Shown: positions 16,809-25,610, counted from the stretch's first letter. The stretch: DNA of 64,000 nucleotides from Marinilactibacillus sp036039175 (GCF_036039175.1 NZ_JAYXKP010000004.1:62001-126000); one strand, 5' to 3'. Translations and numbers: made by a program. Notes: generated from the sequence alone by a model not told the origin.

Positions 16809-17729
16809 ATGATGGAGAGTGTAAGTGTTGAAAAAAGTGGTTTGCAAGATGAATTGATTGTAAATGCACTAGAACAAAATATTGCGATTATTCGCTTTGA
16901 TACAAATAGAAGAGTGACTTATGTAAATGATAATTTTGCAAATGTTTTAGGGTATCATAAAGAAGAACTATACGGAAAAGAACATAGATTGTTCTGTTTC
17001 CCTGAATTTGTAAATAGTCCTGCTTATGAAGAACTATGGGCGAATTTATTGAATGGTGTTAGTTTTCAAGATAAAATTGTTCGACGTAATGTACATGCGC
17101 AAGAAGTATGGTTAGAGGCGACTTATTTCCCAATCTACAATTCGGATCATACAGAAGTTATTGGGGTCGCAAAAGTAGCAACAGACATTACCGAGAGACA
17201 AAAAAATATCGAAACCGTTACAACAGATTTGCTAGATATGTCTAGTAAACTGACTGAGTCTTCTCAAAAAGGTATCAATAAAGGTCGAGAACTATTAACG
17301 GGAAGCAAAGAAATGATTGATTTGTCAACAGTTAGTACAAGCAATCTGAGTGAGCTACAACATAAAAATAAATCTATTCAGAGTATCGTTGAAACCATTC
17401 AAGATATTGCTTCAAATACAAATTTGCTGGCCATTAATGCGTCGATTGAAGCAGCGCATGCAGGAGATTATGGACGCGGGTTTGGCGTCATCGCTCAGGA
17501 AGTGAAGAATCTTTCTCAAAAAGTATCGGAATCTGCTAATACGATTGGCGAAGATATTTTAGCCGTTACTAACAATATTGACCTAGTTGTAGATGGAAAT
17601 AATCAGTTAAAAGATCACATTTTGATGAGTGAAAAACAAATTGATGGAACCATCACGGAATTTAATCGAATCGATTCGGAGTCTCAGAATCTACAGAAAC
17701 AAGCCGGTAAATTAGAAACGATTATTTAA
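16809..17729 (+). CDS. Soluble PAS domain protein with chemoreceptor-type signalling domain
   Basis: This 306-residue protein has a PAS domain (about 14-128, with TYVNDNFANVLGYHKEEL and the PAC-like YFPIYNSDHTEVIGVAKVATDITE) followed by a long helical hairpin. The hairpin tip DIASNTNLLAINASIEAAHAGDYGRGFGVIAQEVKNLS matches the conserved CheA/CheW-contact region of methyl-accepting chemotaxis proteins. There is no membrane segment, so it should be a cytoplasmic receptor that senses redox, oxygen or a ligand through the PAS domain. It is short for a receptor (often 500 or more residues), with a reduced hairpin. No che or flagellar gene lies nearby. The start (two adjacent ATGs) follows GAGGAG. 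Confidence 0.88.
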   Translation: MMESVSVEKSGLQDELIVNALEQNIAIIRFDTNRRVTYVNDNFANVLGYHKEELYGKEHRLFCFPEFVNSPAYEELWANLLNGVSFQDKIVRRNVHAQEVWLEATYFPIYNSDHTEVIGVAKVATDITERQKNIETVTTDLLDMSSKLTESSQKGINKGRELLTGSKEMIDLSTVSTSNLSELQHKNKSIQSIVETIQDIASNTNLLAINASIEAAHAGDYGRGFGVIAQEVKNLSQKVSESANTIGEDILAVTNNIDLVVDGNNQLKDHILMSEKQIDGTITEFNRIDSESQNLQKQAGKLETII

Positions 17730-17848
17730 GGAGTCAAAAAAGATTTTGTTGTGTCCTCTATATTTTATCGATAAGTCTTAATACTATCTTCATCTCTATC
17801 TTGTAGACTAAACTGATAGAAAATAGATAAAGAGGTGGGCGTGATCTG

Positions 17849-19219
17849 ATGGGAAACTATAGAGAGATTTTGACTAAGCAGCGAGCTTTCTATGAATCTG
17901 GCACAACCAAAACACTGGAATTTAGATTAGAATCGTTAAAAAGATTAAGAGAAGCCTTAGCTTCGAACGAGCAAAAACTGACAGATGCTTTGAAAAAAGA
18001 TTTAAATAAATCAGCTTTCGAAACCTACTCGTCAGAAATTGGGATCGTCCTTCAAGAAATCAGATTCATCATACAAAATTTAAAAAAGTGGACTAAACCA
18101 AAGCGGGTTAAGACAGCCTTCACTCATACAGGTTCCAAAGGCGTTATTTATTCTGACCCCTATGGAGTTGCACTGATTATCGGTCCTTGGAATTATCCGA
18201 TTCAACTTATCTTATCTCCTTTGATTGGAGCGATTGCTGGCGGTAATTGTGCAGTAATTAAGCCCTCTGAATTGACTCCTGAGACTTCAAGAGTACTTTC
18301 AGAAATGATTTCAGATTGTTATCCAGCAGAGTATATTACCGTTGTTCAGGGAGATGCTGACATAACGAAAGAACTGCTATATGAAAATTTTGATTATCTT
18401 TTCTTTACAGGTAGTGTACCTGTAGGGAAAATTGTTATGGAAGCAGCGGCGAAGCACCTAACGCCGGTCACTTTGGAGTTGGGCGGAAAAAGTCCCGGGG
18501 TTGTTCACGAAGATGCAGACTTAAAACTGGCGGCTAAGAGAATCGCCTGGGGAAAATTTATGAATGCTGGACAGACTTGTGTGGCACCAGACTATTTGTA
18601 TGTGCACAAGAGTATCAAACAAGCTTTCCTTGAACAAGTAATCAAAGAAACGCAAGCTCTTTACGGAGCAGAACCAATCGAAAACGAGCAATACACGCAT
18701 ATTGTGAATCAGAAACACTTTAATAGACTAAAGGGCTACTTGAAAGAAGGACAGCTTGTCTATGGAGGGAAGAATAGAGGAGAAGTGTTAGTGATTGAAC
18801 CGACGATTCTTGAAAAAGTGACTTTTGATGATACAGTCATGCAAGAAGAAATCTTTGGACCAATACTTCCAATCTTAGAATATACGGATATAAATGAAGT
18901 CATCAAAGGTGTTAAACAAAATCCCAATCCACTAGCACTCTACTTGTTTACAGAAAATAAACAGATTGAGAATAAGATTATTGGTTCTCTTTCGTTTGGT
19001 GGAGGTTGCATCAATGATACGATTTTCCATATCGTTACACCCTATCTTCCTTTCGGTGGAGTTGGAACGAGTGGGATGGGCACCTATCATGGGAAAAGCA
19101 GTTTCGATACGTTCACGCATCAAAAAAGTCTGTTAAAGCAAACAACCAAATTTGATAATCCTTTTAGATATCCCAATGCTAAAAAAGGGATGGATATCAT
19201 CAAAAAAATCATGAGATAG
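17849..19219 (+). CDS. Aldehyde dehydrogenase (class 3-like, NAD(P)-dependent)
   Basis: This 456-residue enzyme oxidises aldehydes to acids. The catalytic Cys244 is in NAGQTCVAPDYL and the general base Glu210 in TLELGGKSP. The cofactor-binding segments IGPWNYP (about 111-117) and FFTGSVPVGK are intact, as is the later EEIFGPILPI. The short length and the IGPWNYPIQL pattern place it with class 3-like, fatty/aromatic aldehyde dehydrogenases such as YwdH. The ATG at 17849 follows AGAGGTGGG. It is a single-gene unit, ended by a shared terminator. The physiological aldehyde is unknown; lipid peroxidation products are a reasonable guess. Confidence 0.93.
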   Translation: MGNYREILTKQRAFYESGTTKTLEFRLESLKRLREALASNEQKLTDALKKDLNKSAFETYSSEIGIVLQEIRFIIQNLKKWTKPKRVKTAFTHTGSKGVIYSDPYGVALIIGPWNYPIQLILSPLIGAIAGGNCAVIKPSELTPETSRVLSEMISDCYPAEYITVVQGDADITKELLYENFDYLFFTGSVPVGKIVMEAAAKHLTPVTLELGGKSPGVVHEDADLKLAAKRIAWGKFMNAGQTCVAPDYLYVHKSIKQAFLEQVIKETQALYGAEPIENEQYTHIVNQKHFNRLKGYLKEGQLVYGGKNRGEVLVIEPTILEKVTFDDTVMQEEIFGPILPILEYTDINEVIKGVKQNPNPLALYLFTENKQIENKIIGSLSFGGGCINDTIFHIVTPYLPFGGVGTSGMGTYHGKSSFDTFTHQKSLLKQTTKFDNPFRYPNAKKGMDIIKKIMR

Positions 19220-19264
19220 AAAAAATAGGCAATCCTAAATGATATTAGGGGTGCCTATTTTTTT
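19220..19264. terminator. Bidirectional terminator
   Basis: AAAAATAGGC pairs with GCCTATTTTT around an inner stem (ATCCTAA/TTAGGGT). It lies between the convergent aldehyde dehydrogenase and small membrane protein genes and has T-tracts on both strands. Confidence 0.8.
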
Positions 19265-19547
19265 AAGATTCTTTTTCAAATCCAAGCAAAATGCCTCGGA
19301 CGTACTTGATGGTAAGGTATCCTAAATAGAGTTCTAGAGAAAAAGCTAGTAGATAAATCCACCATTCATTTAACTCTATAAACATCGGTGTAGCGTACAT
19401 TAAAAGTAGAAGGGGCAGAGCAAATAGAATCAGCGCTACAATCAAACGAATAGAAGGATGGATTTTTTTATTCTTGAAAAAATGCCGAGTCATCGAAGTT
19501 ACTAAAAAGTATACAAATTCTAACACCATTTCAAATAGATCGAACAC
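19263..19547 (-). CDS. Small membrane protein of unknown function
   Basis: This 94-residue protein has about three hydrophobic segments (residues about 3-15, 32-50 and 58-80) and a basic loop HFFKNKKIHPS. No family is recognised. The frame is open further upstream and overlaps the chromate transporter gene, but the GTG at 19547 has a good ribosome site (GGGAGC, seven bases away) and removes the overlap, so I prefer it. It follows the transporter by about 40 bases on the same strand and may be co-transcribed. Any link to anion transport is only positional. Confidence 0.55.
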   Translation of the reverse strand: MFDLFEMVLEFVYFLVTSMTRHFFKNKKIHPSIRLIVALILFALPLLLLMYATPMFIELNEWWIYLLAFSLELYLGYLTIKYVRGILLGFEKES

Positions 19548-19587
19548 CCTGATCGCTCCCAATCTTAAGTTAGTTAGGTATAGTATA

Positions 19588-20778
19588 TTAGAAAAAGAAG
19601 CCGATGGATAGTACAATCAAAACAATGATTGGAGCAGGTATTTTTCTAGTAATCAGTAGTAATACAGTGGTGATCGTAATCAGAAGATTATCCCAACTCA
19701 AGCCACTTTGTTGAGTCAATAAGACAGCCGCTATTGCTATCAGTCCGCCGGCTACGGCAGCAACACCTTTCAAAGCGATTTTAAATCCTTTAATATTTTT
19801 GATCGATGCCCACATGGGATAAACAAAGTAGATCAACAGTAGACCGGGAAGGAAAATGCCAATTCCACCAGCAACAGCACCTAAAACTTGTAGAAAAGCA
19901 GAGTCTGCTTGAACAGATAAGCCGCCTGCGTAAGCACTGAAGCTGAACATGGGACCGGGGATGCCTTGAACTAAGCCGTAACCCGTTAGGAACTCTTGGC
20001 TGCTCATCAACTGATTGACTTCTACAAGTTCGCTATACATAACAGGAATGACGACTTGGCCACCCCCAAAGACAAGATAGCCATAACGGTAGAAACGTTC
20101 GAAAATTTGAATCAGTTCATTTTGAAAAACCGTAGCGAGAATCAAAGAACCGCCTGTGAAAAATAAAAATAAAGCTAGATAACCATAAGGCGGTTTGAGT
20201 GCAACGCGGTTCCATAATTGCTTTTCTTTTGAAGCAAAAACACTGACTAGGCCGCCGGTGGTCAATACTAAAGGGAAAATCCAAGGATCTCTTATAAAGT
20301 AGGTTGTTACAGCACCGAAAACGAGTAAGCCTAAAGTGAGTTTATCTTTGATGACTTTTTTACCGATACGGTAAGAAGCTACAATAATGAAACCAACAGC
20401 CATTGGACCAATATAACGTAAAATATCAGTGGAGATATCTTGCATATCTAAAAACTGATACAAAAAAGATAGTATCGTCATAATCACTAATGCTGGAAAT
20501 GCCCAAACAAGCATGGTCAAAAAAGCCAGTAAGGGACCTCCGGTTTTGTGACCAATCGCAACGATTGTCTGCGTGCTGCTCGGTCCAGGAAGGAAACTGC
20601 ATAAGGCAATTAATTCAACCAGTTCTTCTTCAGTGAGATATCGTTTCTTTGTGACGAGTTGGTCGGTGAGAACGCTATAATGTGCTTCGGGTCCACCGAA
20701 CGCTCCCAGAGAACAGATGAAAATATCTGTTAGAAAAGTTTTCCAAGTAATCGAAGAATTTTTTAAAGTTTGCTGCAT
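19588..20778 (-). CDS. chrA: CHR-family chromate/anion transporter (long form, two CHR domains)
   Basis: This 396-residue membrane protein is made of two related halves. The first half has SLGAFGGPEAHYSVL and the family motif LPGPSSTQ; the second has the matching YLVFGGGQVVIPVM and VQGIPGPMFSFS. The hydrophobicity suggests 10-12 membrane segments. Long-form ChrA proteins export chromate in several bacteria, but many family members have not been tested with chromate and may move other anions. The ATG at 20778 follows AAGGAG. It is divergent from the arsenic operon, which hints at a metal-oxyanion resistance island, although the two units have separate promoters. Confidence 0.88.
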   Translation of the reverse strand: MQQTLKNSSITWKTFLTDIFICSLGAFGGPEAHYSVLTDQLVTKKRYLTEEELVELIALCSFLPGPSSTQTIVAIGHKTGGPLLAFLTMLVWAFPALVIMTILSFLYQFLDMQDISTDILRYIGPMAVGFIIVASYRIGKKVIKDKLTLGLLVFGAVTTYFIRDPWIFPLVLTTGGLVSVFASKEKQLWNRVALKPPYGYLALFLFFTGGSLILATVFQNELIQIFERFYRYGYLVFGGGQVVIPVMYSELVEVNQLMSSQEFLTGYGLVQGIPGPMFSFSAYAGGLSVQADSAFLQVLGAVAGGIGIFLPGLLLIYFVYPMWASIKNIKGFKIALKGVAAVAGGLIAIAAVLLTQQSGLSWDNLLITITTVLLLITRKIPAPIIVLIVLSIGFFF

Positions 20779-20887
20779 GATTTAAGCTCCTTATTGTCAG
20801 TATATTGTACAGTCTCTTCAAAGATACAATAAATAGAAAGACATATCTATGCTTGAAGAGAAATTTACAAACTTTACAATTCTCTAG

Positions 20888-20916
20888 TTGAAATTTGAAA
20901 ATTCAATTGATATGAT
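20888..20916 (+). promoter_or_regulatory. Promoter of the arsR operon
   Basis: TTGAAA (20888-20893), a 17-base spacer and TATGAT (20911-20916) make a good vegetative promoter. Transcription would start near 20922, right at the palindrome that follows, and the arsR ribosome site lies shortly after. Confidence 0.75.
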
Positions 20917-20922
20917 TACTTC

Positions 20923-20938
20923 ATCAAAATAATTTGAT
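20923..20938. promoter_or_regulatory. Candidate ArsR operator 1
   Basis: ATCAAAATAATTTGAT is a palindrome (ATCAAA with TTTGAT) at the expected transcription start of arsR. A 14-of-16 identical copy lies just upstream of acr3, which supports its being the ArsR binding site. Confidence 0.65.
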
Positions 20939-20952
20939 TAAGGAGATAAGCG

Positions 20953-21282
20953 ATGTCTCATATTAAAACGACAAAAATCGATTTACCGGATGTAACGATT
21001 TATGCGAAACAATTCAAAGCACTATCCGATCCTATCCGACTATCCGTTTTACACTTACTAGCAATGAATGGAAAGTCTTGCGTTTGTGATTTAGAAGAAT
21101 TACTTGATCTACCGCAGTCCAAACTGTCCTATCATTTAAAAATCTTATTAAATGCTGAATTGATCCAGAAAGAAATTTCAAAAACATGGAGTTATTATTG
21201 GGTAGATGAAAACAAAACAAATGAATTATTATCTGATCAGTTCTGTTACTTTTTAAAATCTGCAGAGGAAGATTGCTGCTAA
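20953..21282 (+). CDS. arsR: ArsR-family metalloid-responsive repressor
   Basis: This 109-residue protein has the ArsR/SmtB winged helix (FKALSDPIRLSVLHLLA, recognition helix LPQSKLSYHLKIL, wing KEISKTWSYYWV). The metalloid site motif SCVCDLEELL near residue 55 matches the Cys-x-Cys on the recognition helix of classic arsenic repressors, and a second cysteine pair closes the protein (EEDCC), which could supply a third ligand. It should release DNA upon binding arsenite. It heads a cluster with a CoA-disulfide reductase/rhodanese and Acr3. The ATG at 20953 follows AAGGAG. Operator candidates lie both before it and before acr3. Confidence 0.92.
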   Translation: MSHIKTTKIDLPDVTIYAKQFKALSDPIRLSVLHLLAMNGKSCVCDLEELLDLPQSKLSYHLKILLNAELIQKEISKTWSYYWVDENKTNELLSDQFCYFLKSAEEDCC

Positions 21283-21297
21283 AAGGAGATTAAATCT

Positions 21298-22959
21298 ATG
21301 AAAATCGTTATTATCGGTTCAGTTGCTGCGGGAACCTCTGTAGCTGCAAAAGCAAGAAGAAATGATGAAACAGCTGAAATCGTTGTTTATGAAGAAGGTC
21401 AGGATATTTCCTATTCAGTTTGTGGGATGCCTTATTTTCTTGGTGGCGAAGTAGAGACGATCGATGAATTGATTCCAAGGGATGCTAAGTGGTTCAAAAA
21501 ACGTTTTGAATTTGATATTCATACAAATCATCGTGTCACGGCTATTCATCCAGATTCTAAAGTGATTGAAGTACAAAATAAAGAAACTGGGCATACAAAA
21601 AAAGAGTCTTACGATAAGTTGGTTCTGGCAACTGGATCCTACTCGCTGACGCCACCACCATTTAATCTAGCAACATACAACAACGTTTTTCATGTAAAAA
21701 CGATGGACAATACGAAACGAATTGATCAGTATATGCAAGAAAATAGCGTCAAGCATGCGGCGATTATTGGTTCAGGATTTATCGGATTAGAAATGGCGGA
21801 GCAACTAACTCAAAAAGGAATAAAAGTTTCAATGATTGAATTAGCCAAGCAAGTATTTCCTAAAATCGACGCAGATATGTCGTATCATCTCGAAGAGAAG
21901 CTAAAGGAAAACAATGTGGATCTTTATTTAGGAGATAAAGTGGATAAGTTAGAAGGTGTTCAGGAAGTCACGAAACTACAGACTGTAAACGGAGTCGTCC
22001 TTTCTGTGGATCTTGTCATTCTTGCAGTTGGCGTCAGACCCAATACGTCACTAGCGGAAGCTGCTGGTATTCAGTTAGGAGAAACTGGAGCGATAAAGGT
22101 CAATTCAGTTATGCAGACATCAGAAGAAGCCGTTTACGCTGTTGGAGACGTTGCAGAAAGTTACCATTTAATTACTGAACAATCCATTTATCATCCATTA
22201 GGTTCCACAGCGAATAAGATGGGAAGGGTCGTCGGAGATCATCTTACGGGTGGTTCATTATCTTTTAAAGGAACGCTTGGAACAGGGATTTTCAGATTAT
22301 TCGACCTAACTGTTGGTTATACAGGGTTGTCTATAGAAGAAGCTCGGGATGCAGGGTTTGATCCGATTGTGATTCATAACATCAAACCAGCTCATGCAAC
22401 GTACCTTGGCGGTGAAAATCTTTTGATTAAAGGCGTGGCTGACAGGAAGACGGGAAGGGTGCTAGGTGCACAAATTGTTGGCCCAGAAGGTGTCGACAAG
22501 AGAATCGACGTTCTTGCCACAGCCATTACATTTAAAGCGAAATCCGAAGATTTGTTCCATTTAGATTTAGCCTATGCGCCGCCATTCAGTACGACAAAAG
22601 ATCCCATTCACTATACAGGCATGGTACTTGAAAATGCTCGTCACTCACTTCCGATCGTTACGCCAGAAAAATTAATGGATGATTTAAACAATCAAAAGCC
22701 TATTCAAATTATAGATGTTCGCTCCAAGTCAGCATATGACAAAGCGCATGTTGAACAAGCCGTTCATCTACCAATGCCGGAATTGCGCAAAGGCGCGTCA
22801 AAGCTTGATAAAAAAAGATCTACAGTCGTCTATTGTAATAAAGGTGTGACAAGTAATACCGCTCAAAATGTACTGTTAAATCTAGGGTTTGAAGAGGTTT
22901 ATGTGCTATCAGGTGGTCATACGAATTATCAGTATTATAAAAAGAGTATTAAAGATTAA
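21298..22959 (+). CDS. CoA-disulfide reductase-like flavoenzyme fused to a rhodanese domain
   Basis: This 553-residue protein has the FAD motif IIGSVAAGTSVAAKARR at the start, the single redox Cys42 in YSVCGMPY (typical of CoA-disulfide reductase and NADH oxidase/peroxidase), an NAD-binding motif GSGFIGLEMAEQL (about 158-170) and the FAD-contact AVGDVAES. A rhodanese domain (about 460-553) follows, with its catalytic Cys513 in VVYCNKGVTSNT. Related CoADR-RHD proteins reduce CoA disulfide or polysulfide. It begins 15 bases after arsR and so belongs to the arsenic operon. It may restore thiols oxidised during metalloid stress, or reduce arsenate indirectly; no arsC is present next to it. The role is inferred. 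Confidence 0.88.
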   Translation: MKIVIIGSVAAGTSVAAKARRNDETAEIVVYEEGQDISYSVCGMPYFLGGEVETIDELIPRDAKWFKKRFEFDIHTNHRVTAIHPDSKVIEVQNKETGHTKKESYDKLVLATGSYSLTPPPFNLATYNNVFHVKTMDNTKRIDQYMQENSVKHAAIIGSGFIGLEMAEQLTQKGIKVSMIELAKQVFPKIDADMSYHLEEKLKENNVDLYLGDKVDKLEGVQEVTKLQTVNGVVLSVDLVILAVGVRPNTSLAEAAGIQLGETGAIKVNSVMQTSEEAVYAVGDVAESYHLITEQSIYHPLGSTANKMGRVVGDHLTGGSLSFKGTLGTGIFRLFDLTVGYTGLSIEEARDAGFDPIVIHNIKPAHATYLGGENLLIKGVADRKTGRVLGAQIVGPEGVDKRIDVLATAITFKAKSEDLFHLDLAYAPPFSTTKDPIHYTGMVLENARHSLPIVTPEKLMDDLNNQKPIQIIDVRSKSAYDKAHVEQAVHLPMPELRKGASKLDKKRSTVVYCNKGVTSNTAQNVLLNLGFEEVYVLSGGHTNYQYYKKSIKD

Positions 22960-22969
22960 TCAATTGGCT

Positions 22970-23027
22970 CATCTTCGTACATCTCTAACTGATTCAGTAG
23001 AAGACGTGCGAAGATAGCAATTTTTTT
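22970..23027 (+). terminator. Stem-loop between the reductase and acr3 genes (possible attenuator)
   Basis: ATCTTCGTAC pairs with GTGCGAAGAT (one G-T pair) around a 25-base loop, followed after five bases by seven Ts. It could partly end the arsR-reductase transcript. Because acr3 has its own candidate operator, this may separate two ArsR-controlled units. Confidence 0.45.
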
Positions 23028-23036
23028 AAAAAATTC

Positions 23037-23052
23037 ATCAAAAAAAATTGAT
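23037..23052. promoter_or_regulatory. Candidate ArsR operator 2, upstream of acr3
   Basis: ATCAAAAAAAATTGAT has the same 16-base length as the palindrome at arsR and differs at two central positions. It lies 21 bases before the acr3 start codon. Confidence 0.55.
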
Positions 23053-23072
23053 AAAGCAAACTGGAGGAAGCA

Positions 23073-24125
23073 ATGAGTAAAGTAGCAAAGAAAGATATTA
23101 GTGTGTTTGAAAGATATTTAACTGTGTGGGTGTTATTGTGTATGGCAATAGGGATTTTAATTGGGCAATTTTTCCCTCAGATTCCAGATTTATTAAGTCG
23201 ATTTGAGTACTATCAAGTGTCCGTCCCAACTGCGATACTAATCTGGATCATGATTTTTCCGATGATGCTTAAAATTGATTTCGCCAGTATCTTAAATGCG
23301 ACTAAGAAGCCTAAGGGGCTTTTATTGACGACAACGGTCAACTGGTTAATCAAACCGTTCACGATGTTTTTTATCGCATCTTTTTTCTTCTTAATAGTAT
23401 TCAACGGACTAATTGAAAGTGATTTAGCGAGAGAATACATTGCAGGAGCAGTCTTGCTTGGAGCAGCACCGTGTACAGCAATGGTATTTGTATGGAGTAA
23501 ACTGACAAATGGAGATCCTGCGTATACATTGGTTCAAGTTTCTGTTAATGATATCATCATTTTGGTGCTCTTTGCTCCAATCGTTGCACTACTACTTGGT
23601 GTAGGAAATGTAGTTGTACCTTGGAATACATTGCTGCTATCCACCGTGTTATTTGTAGTCGTTCCTCTAGTGCTAGGAATTGTGGTTAGAAAACTTATGG
23701 TTAAGAATAAAGGGAAAGAGTACTTTGAGAAGACGTTCATTAGTAAATTCGATCGAGTAACGATGGCGGGGTTATTATTGACATTGATTATCATTTTTTC
23801 TTTTCAAGGTGAACGAATTGTTCAAAATCCGGTACATATAGTACTGATTTCAATCCCTTTGATTATACAGACATTACTTATTTTTGGAGTAACTTATTTT
23901 GGGGCATATGCTTGTAAATTGCCATACAATATTGCAGCACCTTCAGCGATGATAGGGGCTAGTAATTTCTTCGAACTATCTGTAGCAGTTGCGATTTCTT
24001 TGTTCGGTCTCAATTCTGGTGCTACATTAGCTACGGTAGTTGGCGTTCTCGTAGAAGTTCCGGTTATGTTAATGCTCGTAAAAGTAGCAAATCAAACACA
24101 GAACTGGTTTGATTTTAACAAGTAA
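23073..24125 (+). CDS. acr3: Acr3-type arsenite efflux permease
   Basis: This 350-residue membrane protein has about ten hydrophobic segments. It carries the family's key cysteine in GAAPCTAMVFVWS (Cys134) and the conserved glutamate in the last segments (VEVPVMLML), both needed for arsenite transport in studied Acr3 proteins. The first residues (FERYLTVWVLLCMAIGILIG) are a strong family signature. It exports arsenite across the cytoplasmic membrane using the proton motive force. The ATG at 23073 follows GGAGG. It is the last gene of the arsenic locus, 113 bases after the reductase gene, with its own palindrome upstream and a terminator after it. Confidence 0.95.
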   Translation: MSKVAKKDISVFERYLTVWVLLCMAIGILIGQFFPQIPDLLSRFEYYQVSVPTAILIWIMIFPMMLKIDFASILNATKKPKGLLLTTTVNWLIKPFTMFFIASFFFLIVFNGLIESDLAREYIAGAVLLGAAPCTAMVFVWSKLTNGDPAYTLVQVSVNDIIILVLFAPIVALLLGVGNVVVPWNTLLLSTVLFVVVPLVLGIVVRKLMVKNKGKEYFEKTFISKFDRVTMAGLLLTLIIIFSFQGERIVQNPVHIVLISIPLIIQTLLIFGVTYFGAYACKLPYNIAAPSAMIGASNFFELSVAVAISLFGLNSGATLATVVGVLVEVPVMLMLVKVANQTQNWFDFNK

Positions 24126-24136
24126 AATAAAGCGTG

Positions 24137-24173
24137 AAGAACAGATAAGGCTTCGGTCGGATTTGTTCTTTTT
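24137..24173 (+). terminator. Terminator after acr3
   Basis: AAGAACAGAT pairs with ATTTGTTCTT (one G-T pair) and is followed by a run of Ts. It lies 11 bases after the stop. Confidence 0.75.
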
Positions 24174-24258
24174 GTGTACCTTAGATTAAGAATCCAGTAG
24201 AATAAGGATAGAACTATTCAGTAAATGAGCATCAACAAGTTTAGAAAAGAGGTAGAAA

Positions 24259-24675
24259 ATGAGTATTGTATACAAAGAGACAAAAGTTATACAGAAAGAT
24301 AAAGTTAGAGAATTATACTTAGACGCTGGGTGGATGGCCTATACTGAAAAAGGGAACATCATTAATTCAATCATACCGAACGCGCTGCAAGTGATTTCTG
24401 CTTGGGAGGGAGAGGAACTTGTAGGATTAATCAGAACAGTTGGAGATGGTGTTTATATTATGTACATTCAAGATATCTTGGTGAAAAAAGCGTATCAAGG
24501 TAGAGGGATTGGAAGTCATCTGTTACAAACGGTGTTATCGGGTAATAAACAGATTCCTCAAAAAGTATTAATGACGGAAGATACGGAAAAGACGATTAAA
24601 TTTTATGAGAAAAATGGGTTTACAAAGGTGAACGGAAAAGAAACCGGTGTTGCCTTTTCCAGATATGATCGTTAA
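24259..24675 (+). CDS. GNAT-family N-acetyltransferase
   Basis: The 138-residue protein is a single GNAT domain. The acetyl-CoA binding motif A is VKKAYQGRGIGSHLLQTVL (about 75-93), with the R/Q-x-x-G-x-G/A signature. The final part has TIKFYEKNGFTKV, as in many small acetyltransferases related to the YhbS/PhnO type. It transfers acetyl from acetyl-CoA to an unknown amine. The ATG at 24259 follows AGAGGTAG. It is a single gene, with a hairpin after it that it shares with the next, convergent acetyltransferase gene. Confidence 0.85.
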   Translation: MSIVYKETKVIQKDKVRELYLDAGWMAYTEKGNIINSIIPNALQVISAWEGEELVGLIRTVGDGVYIMYIQDILVKKAYQGRGIGSHLLQTVLSGNKQIPQKVLMTEDTEKTIKFYEKNGFTKVNGKETGVAFSRYDR

Positions 24676-24692
24676 ATCTATAAAATCATAAA

Positions 24693-24726
24693 GTATAGGC
24701 ATCTTTCCTTAGAAAGATGCCTATAC
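24693..24726. terminator. Hairpin between two convergent acetyltransferase genes
   Basis: TATAGGCATCTTTC pairs with GAAAGATGCCTATA almost perfectly around a short loop. T-tracts are weak on both strands, but the position between convergent genes suits a bidirectional terminator. Confidence 0.6.
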
Positions 24727-24764
24727 CAATTTGTAATATATACACTAATATTCGTCAAGGGCAC

Positions 24765-25223
24765 TTAAACTTCTGTTAAAGTCAGGGGTTCTTTTACTTT
24801 GAGTAACATATCGTAATGAGCAATGTTCTCGTCGTAATATATATCGGAAATGATTTCGAACCCAAATGATTCGTAAAAGTCCTTCAAGTAAGCTTCTGCT
24901 TGAATCTGAACTTCTCTTTTAGGATAACGAACGGAAATGTAATTTAAGGCGACTTTAAGTAGCTCTCTTCCGTTTCCGATTCCTCTGGAATGCTCAGGTA
25001 CAAGAACACGACCTAGCCAAATTTTTTTATCTTTATAGTAGATTCGACAATAAGCATTGATGGTATCTTTACATCGTTTAACCAAATGGGTAGCTTGTAG
25101 ATCGACATCGTCCACTTCTTGAAAAGCGGCTCCCTGTTCTACAACGAAAACCTTGGTACGTTCTCTTAAAATCGAATGAAGCTCTTTAGCGCTTAATTCC
25201 TCTAATTGTTTAAACTGCCACAT
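24765..25223 (-). CDS. ElaA-like GNAT acetyltransferase
   Basis: This 152-residue protein matches the ElaA branch of the GNAT superfamily: the start LSAKELHSILRERTKVFVVEQ and EVDDVDLQATHLV are typical, and the acetyl-CoA motif is LVPEHSRGIGNGRELLKVAL (about 82-101). The C-terminal segment DFYESFGFEIISDIYYDENIAHYDML completes the fold. The family substrate is not known. The ATG at 25223 has AGGAGG about 14 bases upstream, a slightly long spacing. It is transcribed alone. Confidence 0.88.
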   Translation of the reverse strand: MWQFKQLEELSAKELHSILRERTKVFVVEQGAAFQEVDDVDLQATHLVKRCKDTINAYCRIYYKDKKIWLGRVLVPEHSRGIGNGRELLKVALNYISVRYPKREVQIQAEAYLKDFYESFGFEIISDIYYDENIAHYDMLLKVKEPLTLTEV

Positions 25224-25576
25224 ATGATTAAAGTAATCCTCCTAGTCGATGACGAGCTCTTTAAGCTGCGCACCTTCAGTAAATGAGAAGTTATCCGCCT
25301 CTCGCGAAATGATGTTCTTCCTGTACAGTATACATAAAATAATAGGATTCTCAAATGTCATTTTAAAGGGGCTGTTTTGGAAACGAATTAAGCTAGATAA
25401 ATGGCGTGAAAACGGCATAAATTAGAGAAAAGTTATACTATATTACTTATGAATAAGAAGTGATAGCTTGCGGTATGATCTAGGAGATTAATTATCTGAA
25501 GTAAAAAGGAGGAAAGCGAGCAAGGTGTTCTTAACTGACGAAAAAAATAAAAGAACTGAAAATTTTTATATACAAC

Positions 25577-25610
25577 AAAAGAGTCTGAACTTTTCAGTTC
25601 AGACTCTTTT
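25577..25610. terminator. Strong hairpin with A/T flanks in the intergenic region
   Basis: AAAAGAGTCTGAAC pairs perfectly with GTTCAGACTCTTTT around a six-base loop. It looks like an intrinsic terminator, but no gene ends next to it, so it may end a small RNA or be the remains of a lost gene. Confidence 0.7.

Noticed and set aside
20923..24125. arsC arsenate reductase in the arsenic locus
   Set aside because: No ArsC-type protein is encoded in or near the locus; the middle gene is clearly a CoA-disulfide reductase/rhodanese fusion.
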